Source of the DNA: Daphnia carinata
Lineage: Eukaryota > Arthropoda > Branchiopoda > Diplostraca > Daphniidae
Assembly (NCBI RefSeq): GCF_022539665.2
Contig: NC_081333.1
Span: 1,364,001 to 1,428,000 of the forward strand
Reading direction: 5' to 3'
Length of the DNA stretch: 64,000 nt
Shown here: positions 22,190 to 35,451 of the stretch, in pieces
Position numbering within the stretch: the first letter of the stretch is position 1
Layout of the letters: each line of letters starts with the position of its first letter
The notes under the pieces: model-generated
Told to the model about the DNA's origin: nothing
The model's input: only the letters and a program-made list of their open reading frames with translations
Databases searched by the model: none
Position numbers and translations under genes: made by a program

Positions 22190-25183
22190 CTTCCTTAAAA
22201 ACTGAGAAGTCTCTTTTTTGTCGCAAGAAACGCTTGACGACACAAAACATTGAGACTAGCGTCTTCTGCTCATGATGGTTTCACTCCAAAATTCAACTAT
22301 AGATGGCCTTCGTAACTAGATCAGTCACCGCGAAGAAATCCAATTTCAAAGGAAGAAAAATCATTTGAGTGATTCTGCCTAAATGATGATCTGCCTAGAT
22401 GTCATGTTTTCTCTTCTTAATTGCGGTTAGATAAATGGCTATACAATTTTCCTGTGATAGCAATAGAAATCTCGGGCATTCCATGCTTGGTTTTAGTACA
22501 TGCAAAAACATAGAGAACAACCAAATAAGCTTTTCACACATAATAGGAGAGATAATGAATTTTCAAGTTATATTATTTTAGAAAAAACCTATAATTTTTT
22601 CTGGTTCACTGGCACTACATTGGGACGTCGAGCATAAAACCTCAAGATAGCCTATATTGAGCGTGTGACAAATTTTTATTGCCGATGGCGTGACTTATTA
22701 TGTAAGCGTGATAATTTCCATCGTTTAAAACGAGGAGTTGGCTTGGGCTAGCGTGATAAAATTGTCATTTTTTTCATAGGTTATAAACTAAGATCATAAA
22801 GCTTAGTAATCCACGCTCCCTACCATTGAATCGCCGGACGTCAAAAGGATGACTACCCGTTAACACAAAAGTCGGACAAAAGTTGTATACGCAACATTAT
22901 TTGAAGAGTAGTCTACCGAAAAAGACCATACGTGGCAAATGGGGCAATAGGTACTACTTATCAGTATAAATATACTGCCGAACTTGCCTGGAAATACTTT
23001 TTGTTACTTTTTTTATTAAGCGCTATAGAGTCCGACAAACTGCGCAACGTGTTCAAATGGAAAACTAACAGCGTCCGAAATTCAAGTCGTGGGTCTATAT
23101 AGATTCACATTTGTCTCGATTACATGTTTTATTTATCATCAAATAGTACAAAGAAAACTCATGGCCGTGCTGATTTGCTCAGCCGTATGGTTTGCTGTGC
23201 GATAAGCAGACGTGCATTGAAAAGAAATAGACGATGTGCACTGGGCGAAGGTTCAGAGCAAATACTACAGCTCATTGACGAACTTGGAGGTTGATGTACG
23301 ATGTGGTGTTCAAAAAAAAACCGTGAAAATCAAAGGGAAAATATTTTTTTCTTTTTCACCCATTTCTTTAGTAAATTGTGCCATCGTCAGGCAAGAGAGA
23401 CGCGTGTTAAAGAAAATGGCGCGAGTTGGAAAGATGCAAAAAAAAACAGGGCAAAATATAAGCATCCTGTGAGTCGTTATCTTTTCTCGCTAGATGAATA
23501 AGGTTTGTTCGATTTTATCTAAAGCTATTCATCTCTTTAAAATTTTATAGGCTTACCAGGATTTGTTGAGCATCCCTAGATGGTATATCTTCAACCAGAG
23601 TTGTTGGCGTTGTAAATAAAATAAAGAAACGACTGCATAAATATACGGTTGGCTTTCTGATTAATCAAACTATAAAAAGCATTTAGGGGTTTCATTTTTA
23701 TTGAAGAGAAAAGTTTACAGCGGTGTAGTCCGATGCTCGTATATATATATAAAATTTTACATAGTTTTGGTGAAACAACGCGCTTGGAGAAAGGTATAAC
23801 ATAAAAACAAATCAGCATTTTTGGTGGACAGAGCATATACATAACATAAAAGAAACAAAAATGGTCTTTCAATTGCGCAACGCTCCCACCTTTCCTTTTG
23901 ATAAAGAAATCAGATTTGAAGCAGTGATTCATGTGTCAATGCGTATACACGTTCAACTGTTTATTTTCTACAATTGTTGTCCAAACAAATATCCTTTTAG
24001 TAAACCCCTCAATAATTTTATTTTTAGGTTTCGTTTGGTGGCGTACTTGCTTGGCGGCTCTTCTGGCGCACTTCGGTGTAGCTGCTTGATGGGAAATGCG
24101 AAATGACAAGAAGATGGTGGGCATCCGTTAGCCGGAGCGTACCGGAAACGACTTTTTGCAGACGTTCAAATGTGAATCCTTTTTGCTTCCGTAGAAGTCT
24201 AATCTTTGCTGATCGCACACGCGTATACATAGGAAATGAGAGGGCTAAAGCCGTAAAGGAAAGATGAGCGCGCTTGACATTATAATAACCAAAAAAGGTG
24301 GAGAGAAAAATATGACATAGACGTGTGACTGGTATGATTTGCTCCATTCCTTTTTCTTTTTTTGCTGTTTTAGTACAACATATCAAAAAAAAGGGGGAAA
24401 ATGGCCACGTATAACATTATTCATAAAAAGAATTCGTAAATGATAAGAAATAACTGTCACAGCATCAACATTCATTTTAAGGGAAAAGACGAACATAATT
24501 GACTATGGGAAACTAAAAAAATGGCACTGTATAGCTTTTCATGTACAAAGTGTTGTGTGAACTACATCAACTCTATGGCTATAAGATAGTGTAGTGTTAT
24601 TAAAGAAATAAGCAATAACACAGCAGTTTGGCTTCCACCGAAAAGACAATGCAACAGTTCATATCGTTATGTACGCCTTCATCTATAAACTGCACGTTTC
24701 ACTGTTCAAACCGAATAGCTTAAACACAATCAGCCCAAATCAAAAAAAAAAATGAATTAAAAAGAATAGACACGAGAATAACACGTCATCTTTACGATGG
24801 AACGTTAGAGTGGGTAAATACATCCCATAAAATATTAAATGAAACCTATATGTACAGTATATCGCACCAAAAGAGTCAAAACTGAGGGGCGTTTTGATAT
24901 AATGTACAAATGACATTAACACAAAATAAGGGTGTGGCTCTTTTCTCGTACACGAACGAACGTCGTATTTGGGATGCGACTCGATCGATGACTACGCATA
25001 TAAAAACGGAATCAAAAAGAGGGGCCAAAAAAATGAAATAAAAAAAATTCAATCAAAAAAGGAAACAAAAATCTAATCAAAGTAGAGTGTCTCCTGTATA
25101 AGTGAAAATTCAATTTCGCTTGAAAGGCTTCATCTCTGGTTGAATCTGACTGAAAATGCCTCGCACAACAAAAAAATGAGGTG
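22190..25183. other. Intergenic spacer; possible long 3' UTR of the Beat gene
   Basis: About 3 kb carry no convincing exon. The left end must hold the promoter of the large membrane-protein gene. A minus-strand AATAAA-like sequence near 23696 could end a long 3' UTR of the Beat-family gene, but this is not certain. Otherwise it is AT-rich with short homopolymers. Confidence 0.4.
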
Positions 25184-28100
25184 TTAGCCAAACGTTTGAC
25201 ACATCAGAGCTATGACGAACAGGATCGCAGGGCAAAACCTCCAGAATTCCGATTTTTGTGAAATCCCTGCAGAAAATATACAGACAAACAATGCTTACAT
25301 GCTTGACCTATATTTTTTTATAAAGTGTAAATCAAATTCACCAGCATTGACGCCGGAGCGGCTGTCTAGCGTCAAAGACCTCTGTCTGGGATAGTCACCG
25401 TTAATGGATGCATCGGCGATGCTAATGTTAACAACCGTCCGTCCATCGATGCGCATCCTTCCGACGCTAGCCGTGCATGTAAGCTTCATCTTTCCTTTCC
25501 GATCAAAATGCGCATCTCTGAGCTTCAAATGTAAACCGACGACAGAAGCTTCCAGGCCGCCGTCCGTCAGTGTGGATGGATATTGTATTAGTTCCTCTTT
25601 CATTACCTATAATTAAAGTGCAATGCCATAGTTGTGAGAAAAGCATAATGCGAAACGTTCGACCATTTAGTTCATTGTTTCATTATAAAAGAGCCAGCGA
25701 AAAGTTGGTATATGATAGCGACACACGAACCGCTGGCCTGCGCACATCACGTTCTCATATAGTTTTTGAAATCATGTTTAATACGAGCTAACGTGTTCGT
25801 ATGGGGATAGCGTGAATAGGTTTGACTCACGTCACGTTCCAAGTTGAATATCTTGCATGAATTCATCATATTGAAAATTTCAAGAGAAAACCTGAGGATC
25901 CGTGTCCACAAAGAGCGCGTTATTCCATTCTGAATTGAATTTCAGAGATGGGAGTGGATGCCATCAGTTTTATGGGAAAAGCGTGCGCAAAAATCGTTTC
26001 TATGAATACTAGGCCTTAAATTCCATAATATTTGAAGAGCAGCGTACTTGCGCTGGATGAACGGAGTTACGATTCTATGCAGCATTTACCTGTAAATATC
26101 GACATATTGCCAATATCTTCTGAGAATACTCGTTCACTTTGAATTACATTCTCAACAAACCATTGCCATTATCACTAAGCTTTAGATATTCATAGATAAT
26201 TGATCCATCAACTAGAAGAATAGTGCGGTACAATCTAGAAAATCAAAAGTGCGAGATGTGTTAAAGCTTTTACCGGTTTGTCGCCAATCGTCCAGGTAAT
26301 CGTGGCTGGTGGTCTCGATGGAAACGACGAACAATTAGCCGTGAATTCTTCTCCAATACGATAGACAGTTTTAGGTGAATTAATTACCGGTGAATCTCTT
26401 GGTGGAACTGCGATTCAATCAAGAACAAAATTATCAGCAACATAAGCTAAAGCAGTAAATCTGAACTACAACTAGAGCAGTATTGCACAATCGACGTATG
26501 AGAATTTGAAAAAGACACTAGCTATTATCGATTTTTCGCGAATGTACCATAGGAAAATAGCCGCTATTAAATTCCGCAGCATACAAGAGTATAGACATGA
26601 ATTCCATTGCATCGATGTTAGGCCAAATCGAAATCGAAACGTCCATTCTAATCTGATGCTCAGTGAACTGGGCGGAACTTGAATAGATGCATCATATCCT
26701 TGCCTCTGCATACACAATTTCAGATACTGTCTGGACGATAGAACAGAACGGAAGAATTATTCACAGTTGGTGGAGCTGCTCCCTTTTTGCAAGTGACAGT
26801 TAAGAGCCCCACCCGATTTTTGTTCTCTGCCAGCGTTAAGCGTGTTAGCGTTGAACCTATATACAGATTGCGTTAGATTTCAATCAGCTAATGGTGTTCT
26901 ACACTTCTGACTATTCGATCCGAACGCTGATGCTATACGCTGACGGTTCACTGAACGCCTTGTCTTTGCACAGTCAAAAGAGCGTGCAGATTGTCGGCCC
27001 ATGCATGATGTTTCTTTCAAGGTTGACGTTCATTAGAAGCTCTTTGTTTTCACCCTCGGTTTATAGTAATGTAACTCTCCACCGTTGAAAAGGACTACCG
27101 GGTTTCCAAACGAGCTCTTTTTTTTCGCAGTCGAATTAAAGCTTTGCTTGCGTCGCGTAATCAATCTTAATTCAACATCATCCCAAGCCCCTACGTTTAA
27201 AGGTTGGTCACTTGATTTCGCTATTGTCAATATGTGCAAAGGGCCGTAACGTTATTATTGCTGCCATAGCTATACGGCATTCGTATTCCGCAATTCTATG
27301 TGTGCCTATTTAAGTTTTACGATTCAGCATTCCGTCGAAATGTTTTATAATAAATGAGGGCTAGAAATGCATTGGTACCCACCGACAATACTCATTTCAG
27401 CGACGTCGTAAACTGTTTGAAAATTTGGTGATTCTGCTGAGACTTCGCACTTGTAGCGGCCCTGTAAACATAACCCCAATTATTGTTTGGCTGATATTTA
27501 TTTTTATTTCATCGAACAAAATATGTCATGCCTCGCTCTTGAGATTTAAGTTTTCCAGGACGACTTGATTCTGATCTGACGCCGCCAACTGAATACAAGA
27601 AAAAGATACACAAAATAAGATTGAAAATATACGTATTAGACAAATGTAAAGACTAAACAGACTAGGAAAACTGTTGAGATTCATAAACAACGGAAATACG
27701 AGAAGAAGAGAGCGAAAGAATGGGAAGGGAAAAACCATCGATCAATCAGCAGACCGCGATGTTTTTAGAAAGTCGTACGCCTTAAAGAGTGAGACGTAAC
27801 TCTCGAAACTGTCATTCTCGAATGTTACATGGGCGTTTGCTTACGTTGACTTGGACTCCTTCGACACTGAAAGTCTGGGCTGGCGGTGTATCCTTTGGAA
27901 CAACACGAAAGAATTCCTTTCCACCTATAAAGACGAAGTTCAAATGATGTACAGTACATATCAGTCAACACGCTCCAATAAATAGATCAACACACGCTAT
28001 AAATAGTAGAATTACAAAGAGGTTGTATACTCCGTTTTATTACCTTTGTACCATTTGACAGAATAAAGGGTGTCGCCTTCCATTTCAAATCGGCATCCCA

Positions 28101-28187
28101 ATACCGCTGAACGTCCTCTTTCCACTTCGGTCGGGACTTGCACTTGTAGCAGTTTCAAACCGTCAACGCCGTAATACCAACTGCACC
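25184..28187 (-). CDS. Beaten-path (Beat) family two-Ig cell-surface protein, 5' end missing
   Basis: Beat proteins are secreted or membrane-anchored Ig proteins that bind Sidestep-family receptors in axon guidance. Exons on the minus strand are 28187-28044, 27924-27845, 27588-27532, 27461-27383, 26407-26274, 25606-25342 and 25266-25184 (about 280 residues). Ig domain 1 runs from VPTEVERGRSAVLGC through GDTLYSVKWYKG, PKDTPPAQTF, and LNLKSEGRYKCEVSAESP, the Beat signature. Ig domain 2 runs from YRIGEEFTANC through TWTIGDKP to LEASVVGLHLK and KMKLTCTASVG. The last exon ends in a hydrophobic tail (FCPAILFVIALMCQTFG, stop) like a GPI-attachment signal. The exon 3 donor is GC, not GT. The first exon, with the signal peptide, must end at phase 1 upstream of 28200; I could not find it. 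Which Beat subfamily is not decided. Confidence 0.9.
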
Positions 28188-31100
28188 CTGTATAAGGAAA
28201 GTATGCAAGGATGAACAATTGAATTACAGTGTCTGCACAAGTGGGCGGCAGATTCCAACCGCCCTCAACAAGTTGAATTGATTTCTTAAATTTAGCTATC
28301 GATCGTATTCAAGCCTACTGATATCGCACAAGATAATATTTTTCACTGTTTGAGAGAAAGAGATAAATAAGGTCCATATCAACTGTGTTAAACTGTGCTA
28401 TGTATAGCTCGTTCGCCTGTAATACATAAGTCTCGAAGACATGATTTGACAACCAGAAGATATAGTCTATTCCCCCCCCCCTTCCCCCCATTGATGTCGC
28501 TGTTATGTAGTAGCTATGTAAATCAGGTAGAGGTAATCGAAACGGTGTGGTGCAATGAACAAGATCGGGAAACTACATAAATAAATGTATCACTGGCTGT
28601 AAACAAATCATTGCTTCGCCATTTCTGGTTGCGTCGATAGCTCTTTCTCTCCTTGTAGAGATGAAACTTATTCCTTTGAATGATGAAGTTATATATAGGA
28701 TGGCATCAAAGAAAGTCAAAGAGACCGCCTGAAATTTGTTCCACCACGGCATATTTAGAATTTGAGACTATATGTATATACCACCACGTGTGTGATTTCG
28801 GGGTTAAACTTGTTTCTTTTTTCTCTTCACGTGCATTTTGAAATTTACATAAGCCATGGTGTATAGCAAACATAATGCATTCAACTTTCAGCAAGTTATT
28901 CCGATTTCGCATCTGGATTCTTTTCAGACATGTTTTTTTTTTTTTTTTTTTTTTTTACGCGAGTATGTATAGAGCCAAGCTATTCATCTAATCAGAATTT
29001 ATCCTTACTACCATCCGTATAGCTCCTTTTGATCTGTACGATGGGGCGAAACAGCTGGGCGAGAGTCGACTATTTCGTTTAGGTTGACACTTTTATAGTC
29101 GCATGTAAATCAATGAATTTCATTCAGTTATACATCCCTTTTTCTTTCTTTGCCCTCTATATGCATTGGGAGAGGAGCCGAATAAGAAGGCAAGCAAGCC
29201 CTAACACAGATTTACTTACACGGTTAAAATATTCACTATATGGATCTATGCTATTTTTTATGTCTTGTTTAATACATAAAGCTTTAGTCGCTATACATTG
29301 GCTTTTGAAAACGTTAACTTGCAATGCAAATAAATCTTTTATTTTCATCATAATAATTAGTAGGCTATTTTAAATAATTGGCTACGGAGTTAATGGACAA
29401 CGAAGAAGGGCCAATGTAATACTAGGCTTACGTTCAACTTTTTTAGTAGACGCATTTGGACGCCTCATTATTAAATAATAAGGCCCTACTATAACCGCTT
29501 TTTAGTTTTATGTCCTCTTTGTTAAGACATCATCACAAAGCAAGTTGCTAATAAACCAACGCGTTTTTCGAAAGAAAACTTTGTTTATATTTTATACTAC
29601 ACGTATAACCTTTTGGCTGAATGTGAGCAATCTTCAAAAGAGTTGTGACATAACACATATATTCATCAGGGGCCGGCATAACACAGATTTCCGGCCTATA
29701 GGATATGGCACAAGTGCCATCCTTGCATATACTGTATATACACGGGCGATCCATCAAACGATAGTGACGTGCACAACAAGCTATTCATCAAGTCAAGTAA
29801 GCCGAGAGCTTTCCGAACGGGTAAGCGACTGCCCGTATATTTCCTGTAAATTCTAGAGATCCATATGAGGCAAATTGCCATTTCACCTGGCTGGAACCAT
29901 TTATTCGCCCGTTTCAATTCCAATGGCGTTGCAGTTCCGTGGGATCATCAACTATATATAAGGTGAACGCAATTCGTCACACTCTCAATTTGGTTGCAAC
30001 TTATTGATTCAAATGAATAGGCAATTCAGTTAAAACCTATTAAACAGTGTCTTGAGTCTAGAAGTATTTCACTTTGACGTTATTCTAACCCCCTTTTTCC
30101 CCTTTGAGAGCATAAGATCCTGATCTTATGATAACGGCACTACGACGATGGCAAGGGAGAATGTCGCAGGCCATGAAGACGCCCTTTTGTATAGCGCCGT
30201 CTTTTCTCTTTGCCTTTAAAATACAATGGAAGAGATTCGTTAAACCTTCAAGTTGTTCCAGTACTTCAAAGAAGACGAAAAACGTGCTTTCAGTAATTGA
30301 AACAAACATGAAGAAAAAAAATACTGCTGGAACAACAGAGCAAGAAGAACAAAAGCGAGTACAGGAACAAATAGGGAAGCCGTAAGCGGATCATTCCACT
30401 CATCATCGCAAATGTACCTTCTTTATAACACAACATCAAGAAAATAAAAAAGTCTGCAAAATCGATGAAAAACACTGTATGCCAATCGATTTGTCTCTCT
30501 ACATGTTTTCTCGTGTGCAAGAACTCGTTTAAGCTAATGATTATTAGACATCTTTCATTTGAAATTGATTGCACTGTTTGAACAATTGAGGGCAAGTTAA
30601 GGCAGGATTGTGATTGGGAATTCCATCAATGTCAGCCGCTTTACGACTGTGCTATTAGAGGCTGACGATGATGCGGACAGTCGAAAGAACAATGTTTAAT
30701 TACAATTTGGGAATTACTGTAACGTTTGGGCATTGAAACTGCCACCCGTTATGTCACAAGCGTTTGCTCTATGGCGTCGTAAACTCTACACACAAACACC
30801 GTACATGTAGGGTAACTCAAATTAAAAGGAAAGTTTTGCGCCCCTTCCAACTTTTTAATCAATAGTCGAGCCTTTTCCACTTAACACCATTTAATTGTCG
30901 CATTAAGGACATTTATCCGTTTGTGTTTCATCGTTACGCACAGGCACTCTATTTGATCAAATCTTTTCCTATTGGTCGTTTGGAGACAAAGGATATACCC
31001 ACCGACGTTACATTCGAAACGGAAACCACAATCATCATCGGACGGATGTTTAGTTTGAAACGATTAACAGCTATGAAAAGGATTGTTTTACGACAAGTGC

Positions 31101-32034
31101 GAAAACGTATACTGCAACGTGATTCTCGTTCCAGCAATTGAGGTCAATGGCAATTAAAACGGTCTAGACAGTCGGTGTTGGCCCATTTATGAATTCAACA
31201 CCATTTTGCTGCGAGATCAAAATATACGGCCTTGGCCGATAACTTCGCAGTGGAATGACATGACATTAAACGGGTAGAAAATGTGCCCACATCGTTCTCA
31301 ATAACCTCGACACGAGAATCTGACTATGAATGTCCCATAGATCAATATGGGTTATTCAATGATCGCTTTCGTGATTTTGACTGTTATTTATGTGCAACCA
31401 TATGAATCCATGGCTGACTGTTTCATCCGGGCCGTATGAACTGACATCGTTGTGTATAAATCCAACTTTTTTTTTTCTTTTGAAATTCAACTTCGCGATC
31501 AGCAGCGCGTAGGATACGAAAGGGACAAGGTGAATTCACGGATGTGCGGAGACGTCTTTGCAAACGCCAGCGCAGTCCAAAAGTTATGGTTAGGTGTAAC
31601 CAGAAGCCATTAAAAGTTCCTTTTGTCAAAGTCAGTGTAGCGAGATTTTTATCATCTGTTTTTTTTTTTTTCTACGTCTGAAAAGCCAGAAATCTTTCTC
31701 GCACTTGTGTACAAGAACAGGAACTTGTTGCAAATGGAAAGCAGGGAAAGTGAATATTTTTTTTTTCTGAATTATGAATAAACATAACTTCTCGTTTCCA
31801 GTTAAAGCCTCTCATTTTTCTTTTTTCCTCGTAGCCTATCCGACTAATTATCGAAGTATGTCGACATGTTTTCCTATTTCCTGCTAAAGGTATCTTGATC
31901 GTGCGTGCTTCACGACAAATGGCGAAACGTTGAACCATACGCATTCAAATAAAAAAAGGAAAACAAAGAAAAAGAAATTCAAAAAACTCTTCCATTAATG
32001 TTTGCATAATCAATACGTCCTCCAAGCTGTCGAG
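28188..32034. other. Beat 5' intron/upstream region and spacer; no gene recognised
   Basis: No open frame here resembles a protein family. It should contain the missing Beat first exon or the start of a long intron. Notable are C-runs at 28473-28488, a T-run at 28930-28956, and a TATATAA near 29953 without a plausible downstream coding exon. Confidence 0.4.
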
Positions 32035-32042
32035 TATAAAAG
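32035..32042 (+). promoter_or_regulatory. TATA box of secreted-peptide gene A
   Basis: TATAAAAG lies 96 bp upstream of the ATG at 32138, which leaves room for a start site near 32065 and a 5' UTR of about 70 nt. Confidence 0.65.
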
Positions 32043-32137
32043 AATGCTACGGCCCGCTGGTTAGAACACCAACACTCGCTCATTTCTGAGTAAAAACATA
32101 GTTGTGACAAACGCTCTCCTTCTTTCGGAAAGACACC

Positions 32138-33022
32138 ATGAAAATCGTGCTGGTAGGTGATTTCCGTGTCATTGCATTCGATTTAAGGGACTTATATGTG
32201 TAACACCGGTAACAAAAACTCTGCGCCTCCTGCATTTGTGATTGCTTTTCGTGGAAAGCTTGTAGTGTTCACTTGTATATAAGCCTATCGATTCATGTAA
32301 CACTGTCAGACATTTGTTTGCTCTCTCATGCTGACATTATTATTACGAATTTTGCCTGATAAAATAAGGCTGCCTGTTTTAAATATCAATTCGCAATTAG
32401 ATGCACAAATTTTCAGCTAACGTGAAGTGAAATGCTCCTTAGTTACGTATTTCATTAGCATTGAATTGTATGATAACTCATTCTTTGTTTTTTCATATAA
32501 ATTATGTACAGTTGGCCTTTTGTCTAGTGCACTTGGCAATGTTTGCGTCCGTTTCTGCAGACGAAAAAGCGGATCAAGCTTCCGCTGAATTTGCTGCCGG
32601 AATGGAGGGAATGAATTACAACGGCGATGAAACCAAACATCGGCCAATCTTCATTCTACCCCGACCTCCGGTACATAAGGAATAGCATTTATAACATCAC
32701 ATACCGTTTCCACTCGTCTGACGTAATCCCTATTTTCATTGATATACACAAATTATGTAGATCTATGGTGGCTATGGCGGATACGGAGGTTTCCGTGGGT
32801 AAGTCTAGATTTTCGCGATATTACATGTTTTTTTTGTTTTTTTATTATAAGTAAACATTCAATTTTATTATAGGGGATACGGTGGCCATGGTGGTTACGG
32901 CAATTACGGGTAAATGCAAAAATTTCTATAAGGAAAAAATTGAATTTCTATATGACACATTTGTTTTTGTTTTTTCTTATAGAGGCTATGGTGGATATGG
33001 CTTCGGACCATATTATGGTTAA
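32138..33022 (+). CDS. Small secreted Gly/Tyr-rich peptide (gene A)
   Basis: Five exons, 32138-32152, 32512-32670, 32761-32798, 32874-32909 and 32983-33022, give a 95-residue precursor. The 5-codon first exon (MKIVL) joins LAFCLVHLAMFASVSA to form a clear signal peptide. A short acidic pro-region follows (DEKADQASAEFAAGMEG, ending DETKHRP), then IFILPRPP, then about 36 residues of GGYGGYG, GGHGGYGNYG and FGPYYG. The last three exons are micro-exons of 36-40 nt, each ending or starting in a split glycine codon. Gly-rich tails of this sort occur in arthropod antimicrobial and cuticular peptides; which applies here is not shown. The AATAAA at 33300-33305 is the likely polyadenylation signal. Confidence 0.85.
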
Positions 33023-35002
33023 AGAAGGTATTAAATCATATGTGTTCACCGTGTCTGTACTATTTGACTATCAATGTACGATATATAGAAATCGTGATCC
33101 CGCTCTGCCAACTAGCTCTTACGGACCGTCCAACGTCATACGGCTTACGGACAAATATTATTATAGCCAATCGAACACAGCATTTGAAAGCGAATCCTAA
33201 TAGCTACATATGTTTTGATATCTCATTTGTCTAAGCTACTTCCGCACATACTACTATGCTTTTTGTTTTGTACTATTCCCGGTTCCCTTCATTTTATACA
33301 ATAAAAAATGTCACCTCGTGGCAATCAACTGTGCCTTTCCATCCTACGCATTCGGATCTAATTGTCTTTAGACAACCCACGGCATCCAGGAGTTCCCGTT
33401 CGGCCAAATTCCAGCTCGATTCTGTTCAACAGTTGTCAAGGTGCCATGCGAACTTGTGATGTTACATACGTTCGTTAGTATACAAATGATATTTCTAGAA
33501 CATTCGTCTAATCTGTCTAATATACGCATGACCATTAAAATCGGGATTATTTTTCAGAAAAAAACAAAAACAAACGTGACATGAAGTTTGACACAAGGTG
33601 ATGACAATGCTTCCCTTTTTTCATGCAGATTAAAATGGCAGATAAAAGATTGGAAAGCCTATCTACGACGTGATTAGATTTTCAAAAGTTTTAACCTGTT
33701 TAGATGTCTTATTTCATTTTCAGAGAAACGACGCCAAATTGAAAAACGTGATCTTTTGTTTGCTATGCTATGGTGACCTCAGAAGTAAAAACGTGAGTTG
33801 GCAATGTCTAACCAATTCGTGTGCGCAACATTCGACACATTTTTTATGTCGTGTTAAATGTATAGGGGGACAGAAGACGAGGCGAACGAGTACGACTGTA
33901 GTTAATTAGAAATCTTTTATCGCATAATTGGGTTTCATATTTTGGCAACTGACATCGTGAACTGTCTCGGGAAGAGGGGCGTGTCCTTCAGCGTGCTAGC
34001 CTCTGGGAATTTCAAACTAATTTTCTTCCTCGTCCTGTTTGAAATGCCATCTGACTGACAGAAATAGCCGCGTCGATGGAACTAAAAATAACGTTCAGTC
34101 AAGTAACCATTGATAAACTCAATGCACAATAGGACATAACATAGGGGCTTGTATACACATCTTTAAAATTCTACTTGGTAGTTAAAACGCTTGTTGCTCA
34201 ATCTCTGCATAGCCATTACAGTGTTTTTGTTTTCCTTTTTCGAAGCATTCGGCTCTGATACTAAAGATTCATTGTAGTGTCGTTTAACTTGTAAATGTAA
34301 ATCTAATTAAACGTAGTTCGGCCGTCGAAGTTGTTTAGAAGATTGCGTCGAATCTTTCAGTTGCAATACACTTGAAAAATCTTTTATCTGAAATGGCCTT
34401 AAGTTCGCAGCCTTCACTTGTCTAAAACAGACATCTTGGCACAATAGTTTTGAATCAACAAGCAAGTCCATGGCGGATGAAAGGCTATCTAAACTTTCCG
34501 TTAAACTTTTCACGTGTCTTTCTGCGCAATTGTTTTGTTTTCAGAGGTGGATCATTCAAGCAGGGCTACACCCGCCACTGTAGTTGCAATGTGTTGAACA
34601 TCGTGAGAACAAAGTCTTTTTACGTGATTAAAAATTGATGCGTGTCGTTGTTTGAACAAGGTGTGGTTTCAATGAACCTTGGCCTTATTGCAGACTATGC
34701 CTCAAAATTCCTTCTGCAGAAATGAGAAATCAAGTGAAAACGTTCATCTGTACGTTGCTCAATTACTAACGAACCAAGGCATGTTACGTAAGCCAATGTT
34801 ATCCAACGTAGTTTGGGCGAACATTCCCGTGTTGTTGTTTTTAAAATCTAAGTAGGCTACCTTCGGAATCACCTGATTTTTCTAGTTTAACTTTTCATCT
34901 TATCATCGGCACACTGACGATGGGCATAGAATTTTTAAGCATAACTCATATTAACATGTTTTAAAGGTCGCGTTCATAACTTTCACTCTTCTTGTCATCC
35001 TT
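33023..35002. other. 3' UTR of gene A and spacer
   Basis: After the gene A polyadenylation signal, no protein-like frame is seen. The interval is AT-rich and carries no obvious repeat. Confidence 0.4.
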
Positions 35003-35008
35003 TATAAA
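35003..35008 (+). promoter_or_regulatory. TATA box of secreted-peptide gene B
   Basis: TATAAA lies 104 bp upstream of the ATG at 35112, at almost the same distance as in gene A. Confidence 0.65.
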
Positions 35009-35111
35009 CGGAGATCATCGACTTAACTGAACTCACAATTGATCGTCAGGTCCAAAGCGAACCTTCTCAATCAAAACAGCGTTAAATTTAACGTCAATTT
35101 CTTAAACAGAA

Positions 35112-35451
35112 ATGAAATCATTCCTCGTAAGTCATGGGTTCTTCTTATTTTCGGTTCTCTGATATAGACATTGTGTGATGTCTTTGTTTATAGATTGCGA
35201 CTTGCTTGGCTCTGTTCCTCATCGGAACATGCGTGGCGATGGATGCCGATGCGTCGGCGGACAAGCCAGCCCACATTTTAATTCCGGACAGGGAAGCTCT
35301 AGCCATGGAGGGGGCGGATCAAGACCTTGCCGAGACGAAACATTGGTGGTATGGACACAAATACGACTGGGATAACAAAAAACACGGGGACCACAAGGGC
35401 GGACACTGGGAAGGCAAAGAAGGAAAAGCCTGGTGGTGGAAATGGCATTAA
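35112..35451 (+). CDS. Small secreted Trp/His/Lys-rich peptide (gene B)
   Basis: Two exons, 35112-35126 and 35194-35451, give a 90-residue precursor. As in gene A, a 5-codon first exon (MKSFL) completes the signal peptide (IATCLALFLIGTCVA). The pro-region holds DASADKPAHILIP and AMEGADQDLAETKH, which align with the gene A motifs MEG...ETKH. The tail of about 35 residues has roughly eight Trp and five His (HWWYGHKYDWDNKKHGDHKG, ending KAWWWKWH) and is strongly basic. It has no cysteines. An antimicrobial or metal-binding role is conceivable from composition only. It is about 2.1 kb downstream of gene A on the same strand, which suggests a tandem duplication. Confidence 0.83.

Noticed and set aside
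29953-30100. TATATATAAGG sequence that looks like a core promoter
   Set aside because: The nearest ATG (30014) opens only six codons before a stop and has no good donor.
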